This document shows positions 1-5,960 of a DNA stretch of 6,384 bases, in pieces. The DNA is from CAYHKY01 sp964357355 (GTDB lineage Bacteria; Patescibacteriota; Microgenomatia; UBA10105), in NCBI GenBank assembly GCA_964357355.1, contig CAYHKY010000069.1, positions 1-6,384 on the forward strand. The letters are read 5' to 3'. A program made the position numbers and the translations under genes. Numbering within the stretch: the stretch's first letter is position 1; every line of letters starts with the position of its first letter. The notes beneath the pieces are model-generated. The model had not been told where the DNA came from. It saw nothing but the letters and a program-made list of their open reading frames with translations, and ran no database searches.

Positions 1-52
1 ATTCATGTTTAGGTCGTCAAATCAGCTATTATGTTGTTAAGGTGCGTAAGTC

Positions 53-81
53 CTGACTATTTCACAACAATTATTAATAAT
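53..81 (+). promoter_or_regulatory. Weak candidate promoter for the first HNH gene
   Basis: A CTGACT (-35-like, 53-58, 4 of 6 matches) and AATAAT (-10-like, 76-81, 5 of 6 matches) are separated by 17 bp. The predicted start site is near 88, leaving a leader of only about 6 nt before the ATG at 94. The surrounding DNA is very AT-rich, so chance matches are likely. No Shine-Dalgarno sequence precedes the ATG, which fits the short-leader pattern of other genes in the window. Confidence 0.3.
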
Positions 82-93
82 TAATTATAAGAT

Positions 94-543
94 ATGATTT
101 ATCCTCTCAAACTCTCAATTGAACTTGTACCATCAACAAGTTGGTACAACAATATGCGTTCACTTATGCCAAAAAGCAAGTGGGATGTTTTACGAAGGAA
201 GGTTTATGCTGGTTTTGGACATAAATGCGGAATTTGCAAGGCGAATGGAAACCTCCATTGCCACGAAGTATGGGAATATGATGACGAAAAATACATTCAA
301 AAACTTAAGGGTTTTATCCCTCTGTGCATGTACTGTCATAGTGTGAAACACATCGGAATGTCCGGAATTCTTGCAAATTCAAGTAATCTTGATTTAGAGG
401 CCTTAATTGCCCATTTTATGAAAATAAATGGGTGTGACAAAATAACATTTATCAATCATCGCACTGAATCATTCCTAATCTGGGCAGAGAGATCAAAACA
501 CGAGTGGACGCTAAGTATAAGTGAAACCATAATCGACTTCTGA
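94..543 (+). CDS. HNH-endonuclease-like zinc protein, 149 aa
   Basis: This small soluble protein has an HNH/treble-clef zinc motif: C45-x2-C48, then H57-E58 in the string CHEVWEYDD, then C78-x2-C81-H82 and a trailing H86. The N-terminal part (ELVPSTSWYNN, then W30 and RRKVY at 34-38) resembles a widespread family of stand-alone HNH-like hypotheticals, recalled from memory. Such folds bind metal and often nick or cut DNA or RNA, but this family's role is unknown, and the single His-Glu pair does not prove catalysis. The C-terminal 60 residues carry no motif I recognise. The ATG at 94 places the conserved N-terminus near the start, and no upstream in-frame alternative is apparent. No Shine-Dalgarno site is visible. 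The next gene begins 66 nt downstream in the same frame but has its own strong -10 element, so the two are probably separate transcription units. It might be an antiphage or mobile-element nuclease or a cellular nucleic-acid enzyme; context does not decide. Confidence 0.8.
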   Translation: MIYPLKLSIELVPSTSWYNNMRSLMPKSKWDVLRRKVYAGFGHKCGICKANGNLHCHEVWEYDDEKYIQKLKGFIPLCMYCHSVKHIGMSGILANSSNLDLEALIAHFMKINGCDKITFINHRTESFLIWAERSKHEWTLSISETIIDF

Positions 544-594
544 CATAGTACTTCCCAAAGGATACAATGGGTACATATATGTTATTTAATTACC

Positions 595-603
595 TGTTAT
601 AAT
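595..603 (+). promoter_or_regulatory. Extended -10 promoter giving a leaderless transcript
   Basis: TGTTATAAT is a perfect extended -10 element (TGn plus TATAAT at 598-603). Exactly 6 nt separate it from the ATG at 610, so the expected +1 is the A of the start codon. No good -35 is visible 17 bp upstream (575-580 is ATATAT), as is common for extended -10 promoters. No Shine-Dalgarno site is present. Both facts support leaderless initiation and fix the start at 610. Confidence 0.6.
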
Positions 604-609
604 TTATTC

Positions 610-2286
610 ATGGCAGTTGTATATACGAGTACTGGTCCTTCCAACCCGCTTGATGAAATTACCAAGCCCTTGAACACGCCCGCTACTTCTCTACTTACTC
701 CTTATATGGAGGATTTCCTGAAACATTTGGATAGATCACAAATAACAAATAGGGAGTCTGCAGAAGGAACTTTTAAAGTCAGCGAAGTTTTGGGCTCAAT
801 TGCCCGTTTATATGAAAGAATTAGAAATATCGTGGAATATAAAAGCGAGCATGTTCTCCGCAGAAACGCAATTGAAAGAATTCTCAAACGACTATTGTGG
901 GAAAATGCGGGTCAAGTAAATATCAGAGTGGCAGAATCACTGCTCAGAGAACTCATTTGGGCACGTTACGTTCCGAATGATAGTTTACCAAAATCCAAAT
1001 CTACGCGAGTTTTAGAAATTATCAATAAATACCTAAGATTACTAAAAAGCATTACAGCTAATCCCAACTCATCATCTTCGCATATACGCGAATGGGTATG
1101 GGGAGTAGCTTCTGCAGAAATTGAGGAAGCTATCGACCCGTCTTACCGTATTGCGTATATTGAGTTGATGTACGCATGGTTTAATGCACACTTCACTTGG
1201 CAGGATACCAGCATTCCGAGTCATGAAAAGGAAATCCAATTGTACTTAGCGATCCACCGTGCCCTGACCAAATCAGATGAAGAAATCATGCGTTACCACT
1301 TATTGGTAAAAGAAGTGCCTGATTGGCTCACATCAACACAGACACAAACAGAGAGTACATCAACTAGATTTAATCAGATTTATACCGAAATAGAAAAACA
1401 TCTTAACTTCAAACAACGCTTCTTGCTTTACAGAATTGTTCAAAAATCTGCAGCCCCATTTGAAGTGTTACGACAGCTGGTAATAGAGCATCCTGACACA
1501 ATCAGAAAGATAGTGAATGACAAGGCACTTTTTGAAGAAAAAATAAATGAAATTTGTACCAATCGTTATGCATTGATTAAAAAAAAAGTAAACCGGGGAA
1601 TTTTCCGCAGTATCATCTATATATTCCTTACTAAAGTCGTATTGGCGCTGCTTATTGAAATTCCCTATGAATTATACAAATTTGGCGCACTTACCTATTT
1701 ACCACTGACTATTAATGTTATTTTTCCTCCGGCTGCTATGTGGCTCATCGGTCTCACCATCAAAACGCCAAACTCAGAAAATACTAAGCGCATTCTCTCC
1801 AAATTAAATACGGTTATGTATTCATCTCTAGCGCAATCCCCTATTTCTTTTTCTACTTCTAACGTCAAACGCAGCTCATTAATGACTTCTATTTTTTCAA
1901 CAATATATACCGTATTGTTTTTCGTGATTTTTGGAGTAATCACAAATATCCTTTTCCAGCTTCATTATACGGTAGTTGGAATCTCCATCTTTTTCGCTTT
2001 TTTATCACTGGTATTATTATTTGGTTTTCGGGTGCGCTTCACAGCCGAAGAATTAAACGTTACCGGCGACCACGAAGGCTTTTTTGGACACCTTTTCAAC
2101 AATCTTGCTCTCCCCTTTTTGCGAACCGGTGTATATCTATCCAAAGGTCTGGCAAAAATCAACTTCCTCACTGTCCTTTTGGACTTTTTAATTGAAGCAC
2201 CTCTAAAAACTATCATCGAGATCATTGAGGAATGGACTTCTTTTATCAGGGAGAAGCGTGACGAAGTAGTCGAAGTCCCGGAATAG
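610..2286 (+). CDS. Four-helix membrane protein of unknown function, 558 aa
   Basis: I do not recognise a named family. The first ~330 residues are soluble, largely helical and rich in charged residues, including a basic stretch around 80-95 (LRRNAIERILKRLL) and a LLRELIWARY segment near 110-120. Four hydrophobic segments follow: about 333-355, 358-384, 427-450 and 453-474. A short loop separates the first two, and a polar Ser/Thr/Asn-rich linker (about 385-425) separates the pairs. The last ~80 residues include a hydrophobic, possibly amphipathic or re-entrant stretch (about 508-530) and end in a charged tail (EKRDEVVEVPE). No signal peptide is seen, so the large N-terminal region is probably cytoplasmic. 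The LRRNAIERILKR and ELIWARYVPN strings resemble Patescibacteria hypotheticals known to me only from memory, suggesting a lineage-restricted envelope protein. The ATG at 610 is supported by the -10 box 6 nt upstream. The gene is intact and stops with TAG. No enzymatic motif is apparent. Confidence 0.85.
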   Translation: MAVVYTSTGPSNPLDEITKPLNTPATSLLTPYMEDFLKHLDRSQITNRESAEGTFKVSEVLGSIARLYERIRNIVEYKSEHVLRRNAIERILKRLLWENAGQVNIRVAESLLRELIWARYVPNDSLPKSKSTRVLEIINKYLRLLKSITANPNSSSSHIREWVWGVASAEIEEAIDPSYRIAYIELMYAWFNAHFTWQDTSIPSHEKEIQLYLAIHRALTKSDEEIMRYHLLVKEVPDWLTSTQTQTESTSTRFNQIYTEIEKHLNFKQRFLLYRIVQKSAAPFEVLRQLVIEHPDTIRKIVNDKALFEEKINEICTNRYALIKKKVNRGIFRSIIYIFLTKVVLALLIEIPYELYKFGALTYLPLTINVIFPPAAMWLIGLTIKTPNSENTKRILSKLNTVMYSSLAQSPISFSTSNVKRSSLMTSIFSTIYTVLFFVIFGVITNILFQLHYTVVGISIFFAFLSLVLLFGFRVRFTAEELNVTGDHEGFFGHLFNNLALPFLRTGVYLSKGLAKINFLTVLLDFLIEAPLKTIIEIIEEWTSFIREKRDEVVEVPE

Positions 2287-2345
2287 TAAATAATATGAAT
2301 CCATCTCCAACTGGGCGCAGTATTCTTGAATTAGTCTGAACGCAC

Positions 2346-2394
2346 TTTTCCGGAAAAATCCCCTCACGAAAATTCGGAAAGGCGGCGGAGCCGC
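2346..2394. repeat. Inverted repeats in the gap between convergent genes
   Basis: The 156-bp gap between the convergent genes holds a perfect 12-bp palindrome, TTTTCCGGAAAA (2346-2357), and a GC-rich hairpin, GCGGC-GGA-GCCGC (2382-2394). The location suits a bidirectional terminator, but neither strand shows a clean T-tract directly after the hairpin. Intrinsic termination is therefore only a possibility. The GC-rich arm may instead be an interspersed repeat. Confidence 0.4.
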
Positions 2395-2442
2395 ACCGCT
2401 GACAATTTCAAGTTTTTCTTTGGCGGTATTCGGATAGCTCTT

Positions 2443-3099
2443 TTACTTAATCACAAGAGTAGTAAGCACTTGGTCGAACGAATTTTGCTGAGGGAAACCG
2501 TCGAATCTATATAGTCGCACGACTACTAAAGTCTGACTTGAATTTAGTGGAATGTAATAATACTCGGTGCCTTCACCTTCGGCTCCAATACTCCACTTAA
2601 CTGTCTGTTTGCCTGCAAGCGTTACAGTAGTCTTAAGTGAACTTTCTAGAGAGGAAGTTAAACTCTGCGCCGAAGTATTAACTTGGATGAACTCAATGCC
2701 ACCTTCCATTTCTGCTTTGCAAACAGATGATAAACCAGATTCACCATATGAACATTCTTGTTTACCAAGCTTGCTCACTCGTGATGAAGAAATTAATTTT
2801 GCGCCAGCATAATTACTCTTGTAATCCGGTGGCAATTGTTTTGTTATCTGAACGACACCAAAAGCGTTTTCTGGGTATTGCACTTCAAATCCTGCGTCAG
2901 TATAAATTTTCCATCCTGTTTTATTGGTCTGGGAAGATGGAGGAGGTGTTTGGGAGGTGTTTACAGTCAAAGGTGTAACTTGTGTGTTTGGCTCTGTTGC
3001 CGACTTTCGTAAAGCAAAATATCCCACAGCGCCTACTAGAACAACAATTATTCCTATCAAAAAAATATTCGCAAGACCTTTCTGATTGTTCATATTCAT
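2443..3099 (-). CDS. Membrane-anchored extracytoplasmic protein, 218 aa
   Basis: The N-terminus (NNQKG, then a hydrophobic helix at about 12-30) looks like a type III/pilin-type signal or a simple signal anchor. It lacks the Glu expected at position +5 of true pilins, so a plain membrane anchor is the safer reading. A Pro/Thr/Ser/Gln-rich linker (about 33-61) leads to a domain starting GWKIYTDAGFEVQYPEN (62-78). This W-x-x-Y...F-x-V-x-YP opening is common in secreted Patescibacteria proteins and recalls PsbP-like folds. C116 and C127 could form a disulfide outside the cell. There is no lipobox cysteine. The protein is probably displayed on the outer face of the membrane; its ligand or function is unknown. 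Two in-frame ATGs lie close together (3099 and 3093), and a weak TAATAA (3103-3108) sits 9 nt before the second, so translation may start at Met3. No Shine-Dalgarno site is visible. Confidence 0.8.
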   Translation of the reverse strand: MNMNNQKGLANIFLIGIIVVLVGAVGYFALRKSATEPNTQVTPLTVNTSQTPPPSSQTNKTGWKIYTDAGFEVQYPENAFGVVQITKQLPPDYKSNYAGAKLISSSRVSKLGKQECSYGESGLSSVCKAEMEGGIEFIQVNTSAQSLTSSLESSLKTTVTLAGKQTVKWSIGAEGEGTEYYYIPLNSSQTLVVVRLYRFDGFPQQNSFDQVLTTLVIK

Positions 3100-3248
3100 A
3101 TTTTATTAGCTATTAATTTCCGACTTTATTATTAAAAAATTTTCTTCCCCAAAATGAGAAATCGTGAATTCGTTTTACCCCCAAAATTGAATACAAATTA
3201 GCCGCCAAGCGAGGCGTGGCGAACCAAAACTCTTTGACTTTTCCTTCA

Positions 3249-3325
3249 TGGCGCCCCTGGGAGGAATCGAACCTCCAACCTCATCGTCCGAAGCGATGCG
3301 CTCTATCCAATTGAGCTACAAGGGC
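3249..3325 (-). tRNA. tRNA-Arg (anticodon UCG), CCA encoded
   Basis: Read on the minus strand, all cloverleaf parts fit. The acceptor stem is GCCCTTG with CAGGGGC (one G-U pair). The D arm is GCTC-AATTGGATA-GAGC. The anticodon arm is CATCG-CTTCGGA-CGATG with anticodon TCG. The variable loop has 5 nt, and the T arm is GGAGG-TTCGATT-CCTCC. Discriminator G (3252) is followed directly by a genomic CCA (3249-3251). UCG reads CGA and, with wobble, other CGN arginine codons. The first 10 bases of the tRNA (3316-3325) double as the last 10 bases of the upstream HNH gene, including its stop codon. Confidence 0.96.
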
Positions 3326-3750
3326 TCTTTAAATTTATACCAACCAAATTGTCTAGCTGTTTTTTTTCTATGACAATTAGCACATCTTACTTCACATTTA
3401 ATTACTTCTGTAGTAATTTCACGTACAGTATAGTTTCGAATTAACTCGGAAATATCAAATTTTTTGTTGTGTATATGGTCAAATTCTAATACTGTTGGAT
3501 CTTTTTCGCCACAATCGGTGCACGTTTTACTGGATAAATAGTGCCAGATATAATTTCTGTTTTGAGTTCTGATTATTAAATTTCTTATCTTTGCTTTGTT
3601 TAAATAATACTCGCGATTATTCCTATAATGTCTTTGAACTTCAAAACGCGTACAATCTTTACATGCTTTTTGCCTAATTCCAAGTCGTTTAAATTTAAAA
3701 TTAAAATCAACTATTGATTTCTCTTTTTTACATCGACTGCACTTTTTCAC
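3316..3750 (-). CDS. Zinc-ribbon plus HNH-type protein, 144 aa, overlapping tRNA-Arg
   Basis: The protein has two metal sites. An N-terminal zinc ribbon uses C4-x2-C7 and C30-x2-C33. A C-terminal HNH-like module uses C77-x2-C80, then LEFDH with D91-H92, then C123-x2-C126-H127 followed by RKKTA. Between them is a basic helical segment (about 35-70). The overall pattern, ending CANCHRKKTA...FGWY, matches a common environmental family of small HNH proteins recalled from memory; DNA or RNA binding or cleavage is likely, but the role is unknown. The start is GTG at 3750, preceded by a perfect TATAAT 6 nt upstream, so the mRNA should be leaderless. The TAG stop lies inside the tRNA-Arg gene. Family members seem to end near the GWY motif, so the protein looks complete and the last residues (KFKEPL) come from tRNA-side sequence. 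Confidence 0.82.
   Translation of the reverse strand: MKKCSRCKKEKSIVDFNFKFKRLGIRQKACKDCTRFEVQRHYRNNREYYLNKAKIRNLIIRTQNRNYIWHYLSSKTCTDCGEKDPTVLEFDHIHNKKFDISELIRNYTVREITTEVIKCEVRCANCHRKKTARQFGWYKFKEPL
3334..3342 (-). promoter_or_regulatory. Candidate extended -10 for the tRNA-Arg, inside the HNH gene
   Basis: On the minus strand TGGTATAAA (TGn plus TATAAA at 3339-3334) predicts transcription from about 3327, two bases before the mature tRNA 5' end at 3325. The element is built from the Trp-Tyr-Lys codons near the C-terminus of the HNH protein. No convincing -35 is seen at 17 bp. It would allow the tRNA to be made independently of the HNH gene. Confidence 0.45.
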
Positions 3751-3756
3751 AAAATC

Positions 3757-3762
3757 ATTATA
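3757..3762 (-). promoter_or_regulatory. -10 box for the zinc-ribbon/HNH gene (leaderless)
   Basis: A perfect TATAAT on the minus strand ends exactly 6 nt before the GTG at 3750, so +1 falls on the G of the start codon. The -35 region at 17 bp (TAGATT) is poor. No Shine-Dalgarno site is present, and the spacing supports the GTG over any internal start. Confidence 0.5.
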
Positions 3763-3843
3763 AACTATAAATACTTTGAAATCTACAGACTTCCGAAGAC
3801 AAACTCCCGATATTCATGACCAATCAAAAGCGTCTTAAACAGA

Positions 3844-4881
3844 TTAAGATTTCAGCTGATAGTAGCTCGACTTTGTCACTCCAATTCGCTCCAATATGCC
3901 TTTTTCAACCAGATTATGCAGTAATGATTGGGCTTGTTGCCTGGAAACACTCAAACGTTTCACCACATCTTGAGTTTTTATCTTTTTAAGTTCGACTAGT
4001 ATTTGCAACACATCCTCTTCCCTGTTGGTCACTAAAACTCTTTTGTCTCCTTTGATCGATTCTATTTGGCGTTCGGTCAAATCATGGATTTTTTCATGAG
4101 CAGCCATCAGAGAATGTGAAATACCCTCAAGGTAATATTCGAGCCATTCAGTCTTATCTCCATTGTCCGCAGCATGTAATTTATCTGAATACTCCATTCT
4201 GTCGATATCGTAATAGTCATCCAAGATAAAATATTTTGTCACCTCATACCCGTGAATCAGTAAGTAATAAGTTGTCATCAGCCGGGTCACGCGGCCATTA
4301 CCATCATAAAAAGGATGGACAAAGGCAATTTCATGATGCAATATTCCGGATAATATCAAAGGGCTATACACTGAAGGTGTATTGATGTACTCAAGTAATT
4401 CTGCCAGCTTACTCTCAATCCCCTTTGCTGTATGGGCGGGTGGATTGTGTTTAACAACAAGTCCTGACATGTTTCGATGTCCTACAACTACACCGCTGTT
4501 TCGAAATATTCCGGGTTTTTTGAGATCAATACCTAGCATTACCCGTTTATGCAGCTCCAAAATCAACTCAATTGTCAACTGTTTTCTAGTTTGAGAAATG
4601 ACTGATACATAATTTAGAGCATTGAAATAGTTTTTGACTTCTTTTTCCGATTTAGTTGTCGGTATAGAATCATCAAGAAGTAAATTGGTCACTTCAAGTG
4701 GGGATAAGGGGTTGCCCTCAATACTGGTCGAATAATGAGTCGCTAAAATTTGGTTTTCCTGGGTAAGTTTTAGACTGAGAGAAGGAATCAACCGCTCCGA
4801 AATAAGTTGTCCATAGAGCCGTTCAATAGTTCCGATGTGGTTGACAATTTGCGGAGTAAGTTTAAATAATGGACTATACAT
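3844..4881 (-). CDS. Fic-family protein (predicted AMPylase) with C-terminal winged helix
   Basis: Fic enzymes usually transfer AMP from ATP to a hydroxyl of a target protein, which often stalls a cellular process. The catalytic loop HPFYDGNGRVTR (189-200) matches the full H-x-F-x-D/E-GNGR-x-x-R consensus, with catalytic H189, Mg-binding D193 and R197/R200 all intact. An N-terminal S51-x3-E55-G56-N57 matches the inhibitory helix motif S/T-x3-E-G/N, so this should be a self-restrained class II Fic whose E55 blocks productive ATP binding. PGIFR (123-127) is also typical. Residues about 285-345 form a winged helix-turn-helix (VVKRLSVSRQQAQSLLHNLVEKGIL), so the protein may bind DNA and regulate its own gene. 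At 345 aa it has the usual length and is not truncated. The ATG at 4881 sits 9 nt after a strong -10. The gene lies directly downstream of the HTH-PIN pair but has its own promoter. The target protein is not predictable. Confidence 0.95.
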   Translation of the reverse strand: MYSPLFKLTPQIVNHIGTIERLYGQLISERLIPSLSLKLTQENQILATHYSTSIEGNPLSPLEVTNLLLDDSIPTTKSEKEVKNYFNALNYVSVISQTRKQLTIELILELHKRVMLGIDLKKPGIFRNSGVVVGHRNMSGLVVKHNPPAHTAKGIESKLAELLEYINTPSVYSPLILSGILHHEIAFVHPFYDGNGRVTRLMTTYYLLIHGYEVTKYFILDDYYDIDRMEYSDKLHAADNGDKTEWLEYYLEGISHSLMAAHEKIHDLTERQIESIKGDKRVLVTNREEDVLQILVELKKIKTQDVVKRLSVSRQQAQSLLHNLVEKGILERIGVTKSSYYQLKS

Positions 4882-4890
4882 GTAAATATC

Positions 4891-4919
4891 AGTATACTTA
4901 TTGTCAACCTATTTGTCAA
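4891..4919 (-). promoter_or_regulatory. Strong sigma70-type promoter of the fic gene
   Basis: On the minus strand, TTGACA (4919-4914) and TATACT (4896-4891) are separated by 17 bp, a near-consensus promoter. The -10 ends 9 nt before the fic ATG, predicting a leader of about 1-3 nt, nearly leaderless. The promoter lies in the 58-bp gap after the PIN gene, so fic can be transcribed separately from the HTH-PIN operon. Confidence 0.75.
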
Positions 4920-4935
4920 TAAATTTGACAATAAG
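4897..4935. promoter_or_regulatory. Three-box symmetric operator over the fic promoter
   Basis: A perfect 11-bp inverted repeat, CTTATTGTCAA (4897-4907) and TTGACAATAAG (4925-4935), flanks a 17-nt spacer whose exact centre (4916) is a third palindromic TTGTCAA. The three TTGWCAA boxes start at 4901, 4913 and 4925, precisely 12 bp apart. They cover the -35 hexamer and the spacer, where a bound protein would block RNA polymerase. Part of each box necessarily resembles TTGACA, but the symmetry and spacing exceed what a promoter needs. The likely binder is the Fic winged helix or the neighbouring HTH protein. Confidence 0.6.
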
Positions 4936-4939
4936 AATT

Positions 4940-5359
4940 TTACTTTTGGCTTTTGAGATATTGCAAAAGAAGAGCCGGTGTCAATACAAGAATATCCAGA
5001 GAGTTTTTTATCAGCTCAGTTTTGAAGTGCTTAAGGTTATAGGAAATTAAGAATTTTACTTTTGCAAGTCGTGCTCCGGCAATAATATGTGTATCGTTGA
5101 TATCTGTTACATAGTCAGCATAATCTAACTTCAATTTATTTAATGTTTGTGCAACTTTAATAATTTCAAAACGATCATCTATTAAAGATTCAAATTTTCT
5201 TTGATCGATACCCATTCTCCGTACCATAATATGAAGCTCTCTAAAAGAAATTGAAGATATTACTGGAGTAATTTGCACTTCATTGATGAGTAAATATGCG
5301 GCACCCGATGAAGAAAGAAGTGAGGAGATTACCACGTCAGAGTCCAAAAAAATCCGCAT
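4940..5359 (-). CDS. PIN-domain protein (putative toxin RNase), 139 aa
   Basis: PIN proteins are Mg-dependent RNases; in VapC-type toxins they cut tRNA, rRNA or mRNA. Here the first acidic residue is D6 (FLDSDVVISSLLS), the second is E41 (SFRELH), and the third group is D86/D89 (VTDINDTHIIAGA). The usual fourth Asp position in the last strand region reads LISYNLKHF, giving N108 instead of Asp; related PIN proteins with TYN-x-KHF are known to me, and activity may persist with three acidic residues. The length is normal and the protein intact. It starts 5 nt after the stop of the HTH gene, has no Shine-Dalgarno site, and is probably translated by coupling on the same mRNA. The order of a small DNA-binding gene followed by a PIN gene is that of a type II toxin-antitoxin pair; this reading is inferred from arrangement. 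Confidence 0.85.
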   Translation of the reverse strand: MRIFLDSDVVISSLLSSSGAAYLLINEVQITPVISSISFRELHIMVRRMGIDQRKFESLIDDRFEIIKVAQTLNKLKLDYADYVTDINDTHIIAGARLAKVKFLISYNLKHFKTELIKNSLDILVLTPALLLQYLKSQK

Positions 5360-5364
5360 AGCAA

Positions 5365-5634
5365 TTATTTAAGGGTAGACCTTACCTTTGTAATTTTTTC
5401 CTCAACTTTCGATATACTTCGGCGGTCTTCCTGATCGGCTTGATATAAGTCATAATCTAACCCGGTGAAGAAAAAGGAAATTGAAGGAGCAGGAATTCGA
5501 TACAGTTTGCCAATCTTTTTAGCGATTATTTCACCTCTGCCTATAAGTTCGTAAACCGTATTTTTAGATAGTTGCAACATTTGAGCCACCTGTTCAGGTG
5601 TAAAGACTTTTGAAGTATCAATTGTATTTAACAT
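5365..5634 (-). CDS. Excisionase-type HTH DNA-binding protein (putative antitoxin), 89 aa
   Basis: Residues 11-55 form an HTH_17/MerR-like excisionase fold: FTPEQVAQMLQLSKNTVYEL, then GRGEIIAKKIGKLYRIP, matching the family pattern of an HTH followed by a short wing with G-K-x-Y-R-I-P. The remaining 34 residues are charged (QADQEDRR, then KVEEKITKVR) and could form the helix that wraps and inhibits the partner PIN protein, as antitoxin tails do. Together with the downstream PIN gene it forms a two-gene operon with a 5-nt gap. As an antitoxin it would also repress its own promoter. The ATG at 5634 is chosen because it lies 6 nt after a -10 box of a strong promoter, predicting a leaderless mRNA. 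It could alternatively be a plain regulator or a recombination directionality factor, but no integrase is nearby. Confidence 0.85.
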   Translation of the reverse strand: MLNTIDTSKVFTPEQVAQMLQLSKNTVYELIGRGEIIAKKIGKLYRIPAPSISFFFTGLDYDLYQADQEDRRSISKVEEKITKVRSTLK

Positions 5635-5640
5635 GACTAC

Positions 5641-5669
5641 AACATATCAAACATGGCTATATTTGTCAA
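5641..5669 (-). promoter_or_regulatory. Leaderless promoter of the HTH-PIN operon
   Basis: On the minus strand, TTGACA (5669-5664), a 17-bp spacer and an extended -10 TGA-TATGTT (hexamer 5646-5641) are followed by exactly 6 nt and the ATG at 5634, so +1 is the A of the start codon. A dyad ATATT-TGTC-AATAT (5659-5672) overlaps the -35. The minus-strand string TATTGACAAATA here is identical over 12 bp to the fic -35 region, suggesting a shared operator. Confidence 0.7.
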
Positions 5670-5764
5670 TATGGTAATAAGTTTTTCTCATTTGTTTGGA
5701 AAGATTCCTTATCATCACTCCCGGACTGGTTTAAATCTGCACTCAAGGATTTTGAGGATTTTGC

Positions 5765-5818
5765 GTTCCTGTTTTGAAATGGTGAGCGTGTTTGAAAAAA
5801 TTCGAACAGATTTCAAAG
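5765..5818. repeat. Nested inverted repeat, copy A of a two-copy element
   Basis: The outer arms TTTGAAAT (5773-5780) and ATTTCAAA (5810-5817) are a perfect 8-bp inverted repeat. Inside, GTTTGAA (5790-5796) and TTCGAAC (5801-5807) pair with one G-T mismatch around an AAAA loop. The right part (5797-5818) recurs at 6190-6211 with 20 of 22 identical bases, and both copies begin with GTTCCT about 50 nt upstream. It may be a structured RNA or a mobile intergenic element. Confidence 0.5.
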
Positions 5819-5828
5819 AATCGTGTTA

Positions 5829-5960
5829 GTCCCTCCTTCGCTAAAGGTACGGCAGGGCACAATCGCCTCGCTCTTCTCGGCTCGCAAGGTGAGCGCGGCT
5901 CTTCTGCTTTACCGGCAGGCAAGTCCACCTGCTTCGCTGGAGTTTATCCGCCTCTGGTGG
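5829..5960. repeat. GC-rich interspersed repeat patch
   Basis: This block contains CCCTCCTTCGCTAAAGG (5831-5847) with a partly pairing CGGCAGGG, then CCGGCAGGC and CCACCTGCTTCGCTGG, and ends with GGTGG (5956-5960), which pairs with CCACC (5925-5929). Similar strings are scattered in many Patescibacteria and related draft genomes, from memory. The sharp rise in GC over the flanks supports an inserted or amplified repeat rather than a gene. Confidence 0.5.

Noticed and set aside
1..93. End of an upstream gene or an RNA gene.
   Set aside because: Too short and AT-rich. It shows only a weak promoter-like sequence and a short palindrome, TTATTAATAA at 71-80.
548..574. Imperfect hairpin CCCA...TGGG with flanking GTA/TAC as a terminator of the first gene.
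   Set aside because: The stem is short with a bulge and is not followed by a T-tract.
541..609. The first HNH gene and the 558-aa gene are in the same frame with only one TGA between them, suggesting a recoded or read-through fusion.
   Set aside because: A perfect extended -10 sits 6 nt before the ATG at 610, and all other genes in the window are intact in the standard code. A 22-codon open stretch in the gap is easily chance.
2567..2978. Plus-strand open frames inside the 218-aa gene.
   Set aside because: They are antisense shadows of a minus-strand gene with clear anchor and domain architecture.
3203..3221. Hairpin CGCCA...TGGCG downstream of the tRNA as its terminator.
   Set aside because: Only five pairs, two competing folds and no T-tract on the minus strand. 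It may be repeat sequence.
5365..5634. Excisionase of an integrated element with tRNA-Arg as attachment site.
   Set aside because: No integrase or tRNA 3' duplication is visible, and pairing with a PIN gene favours an antitoxin-like role.
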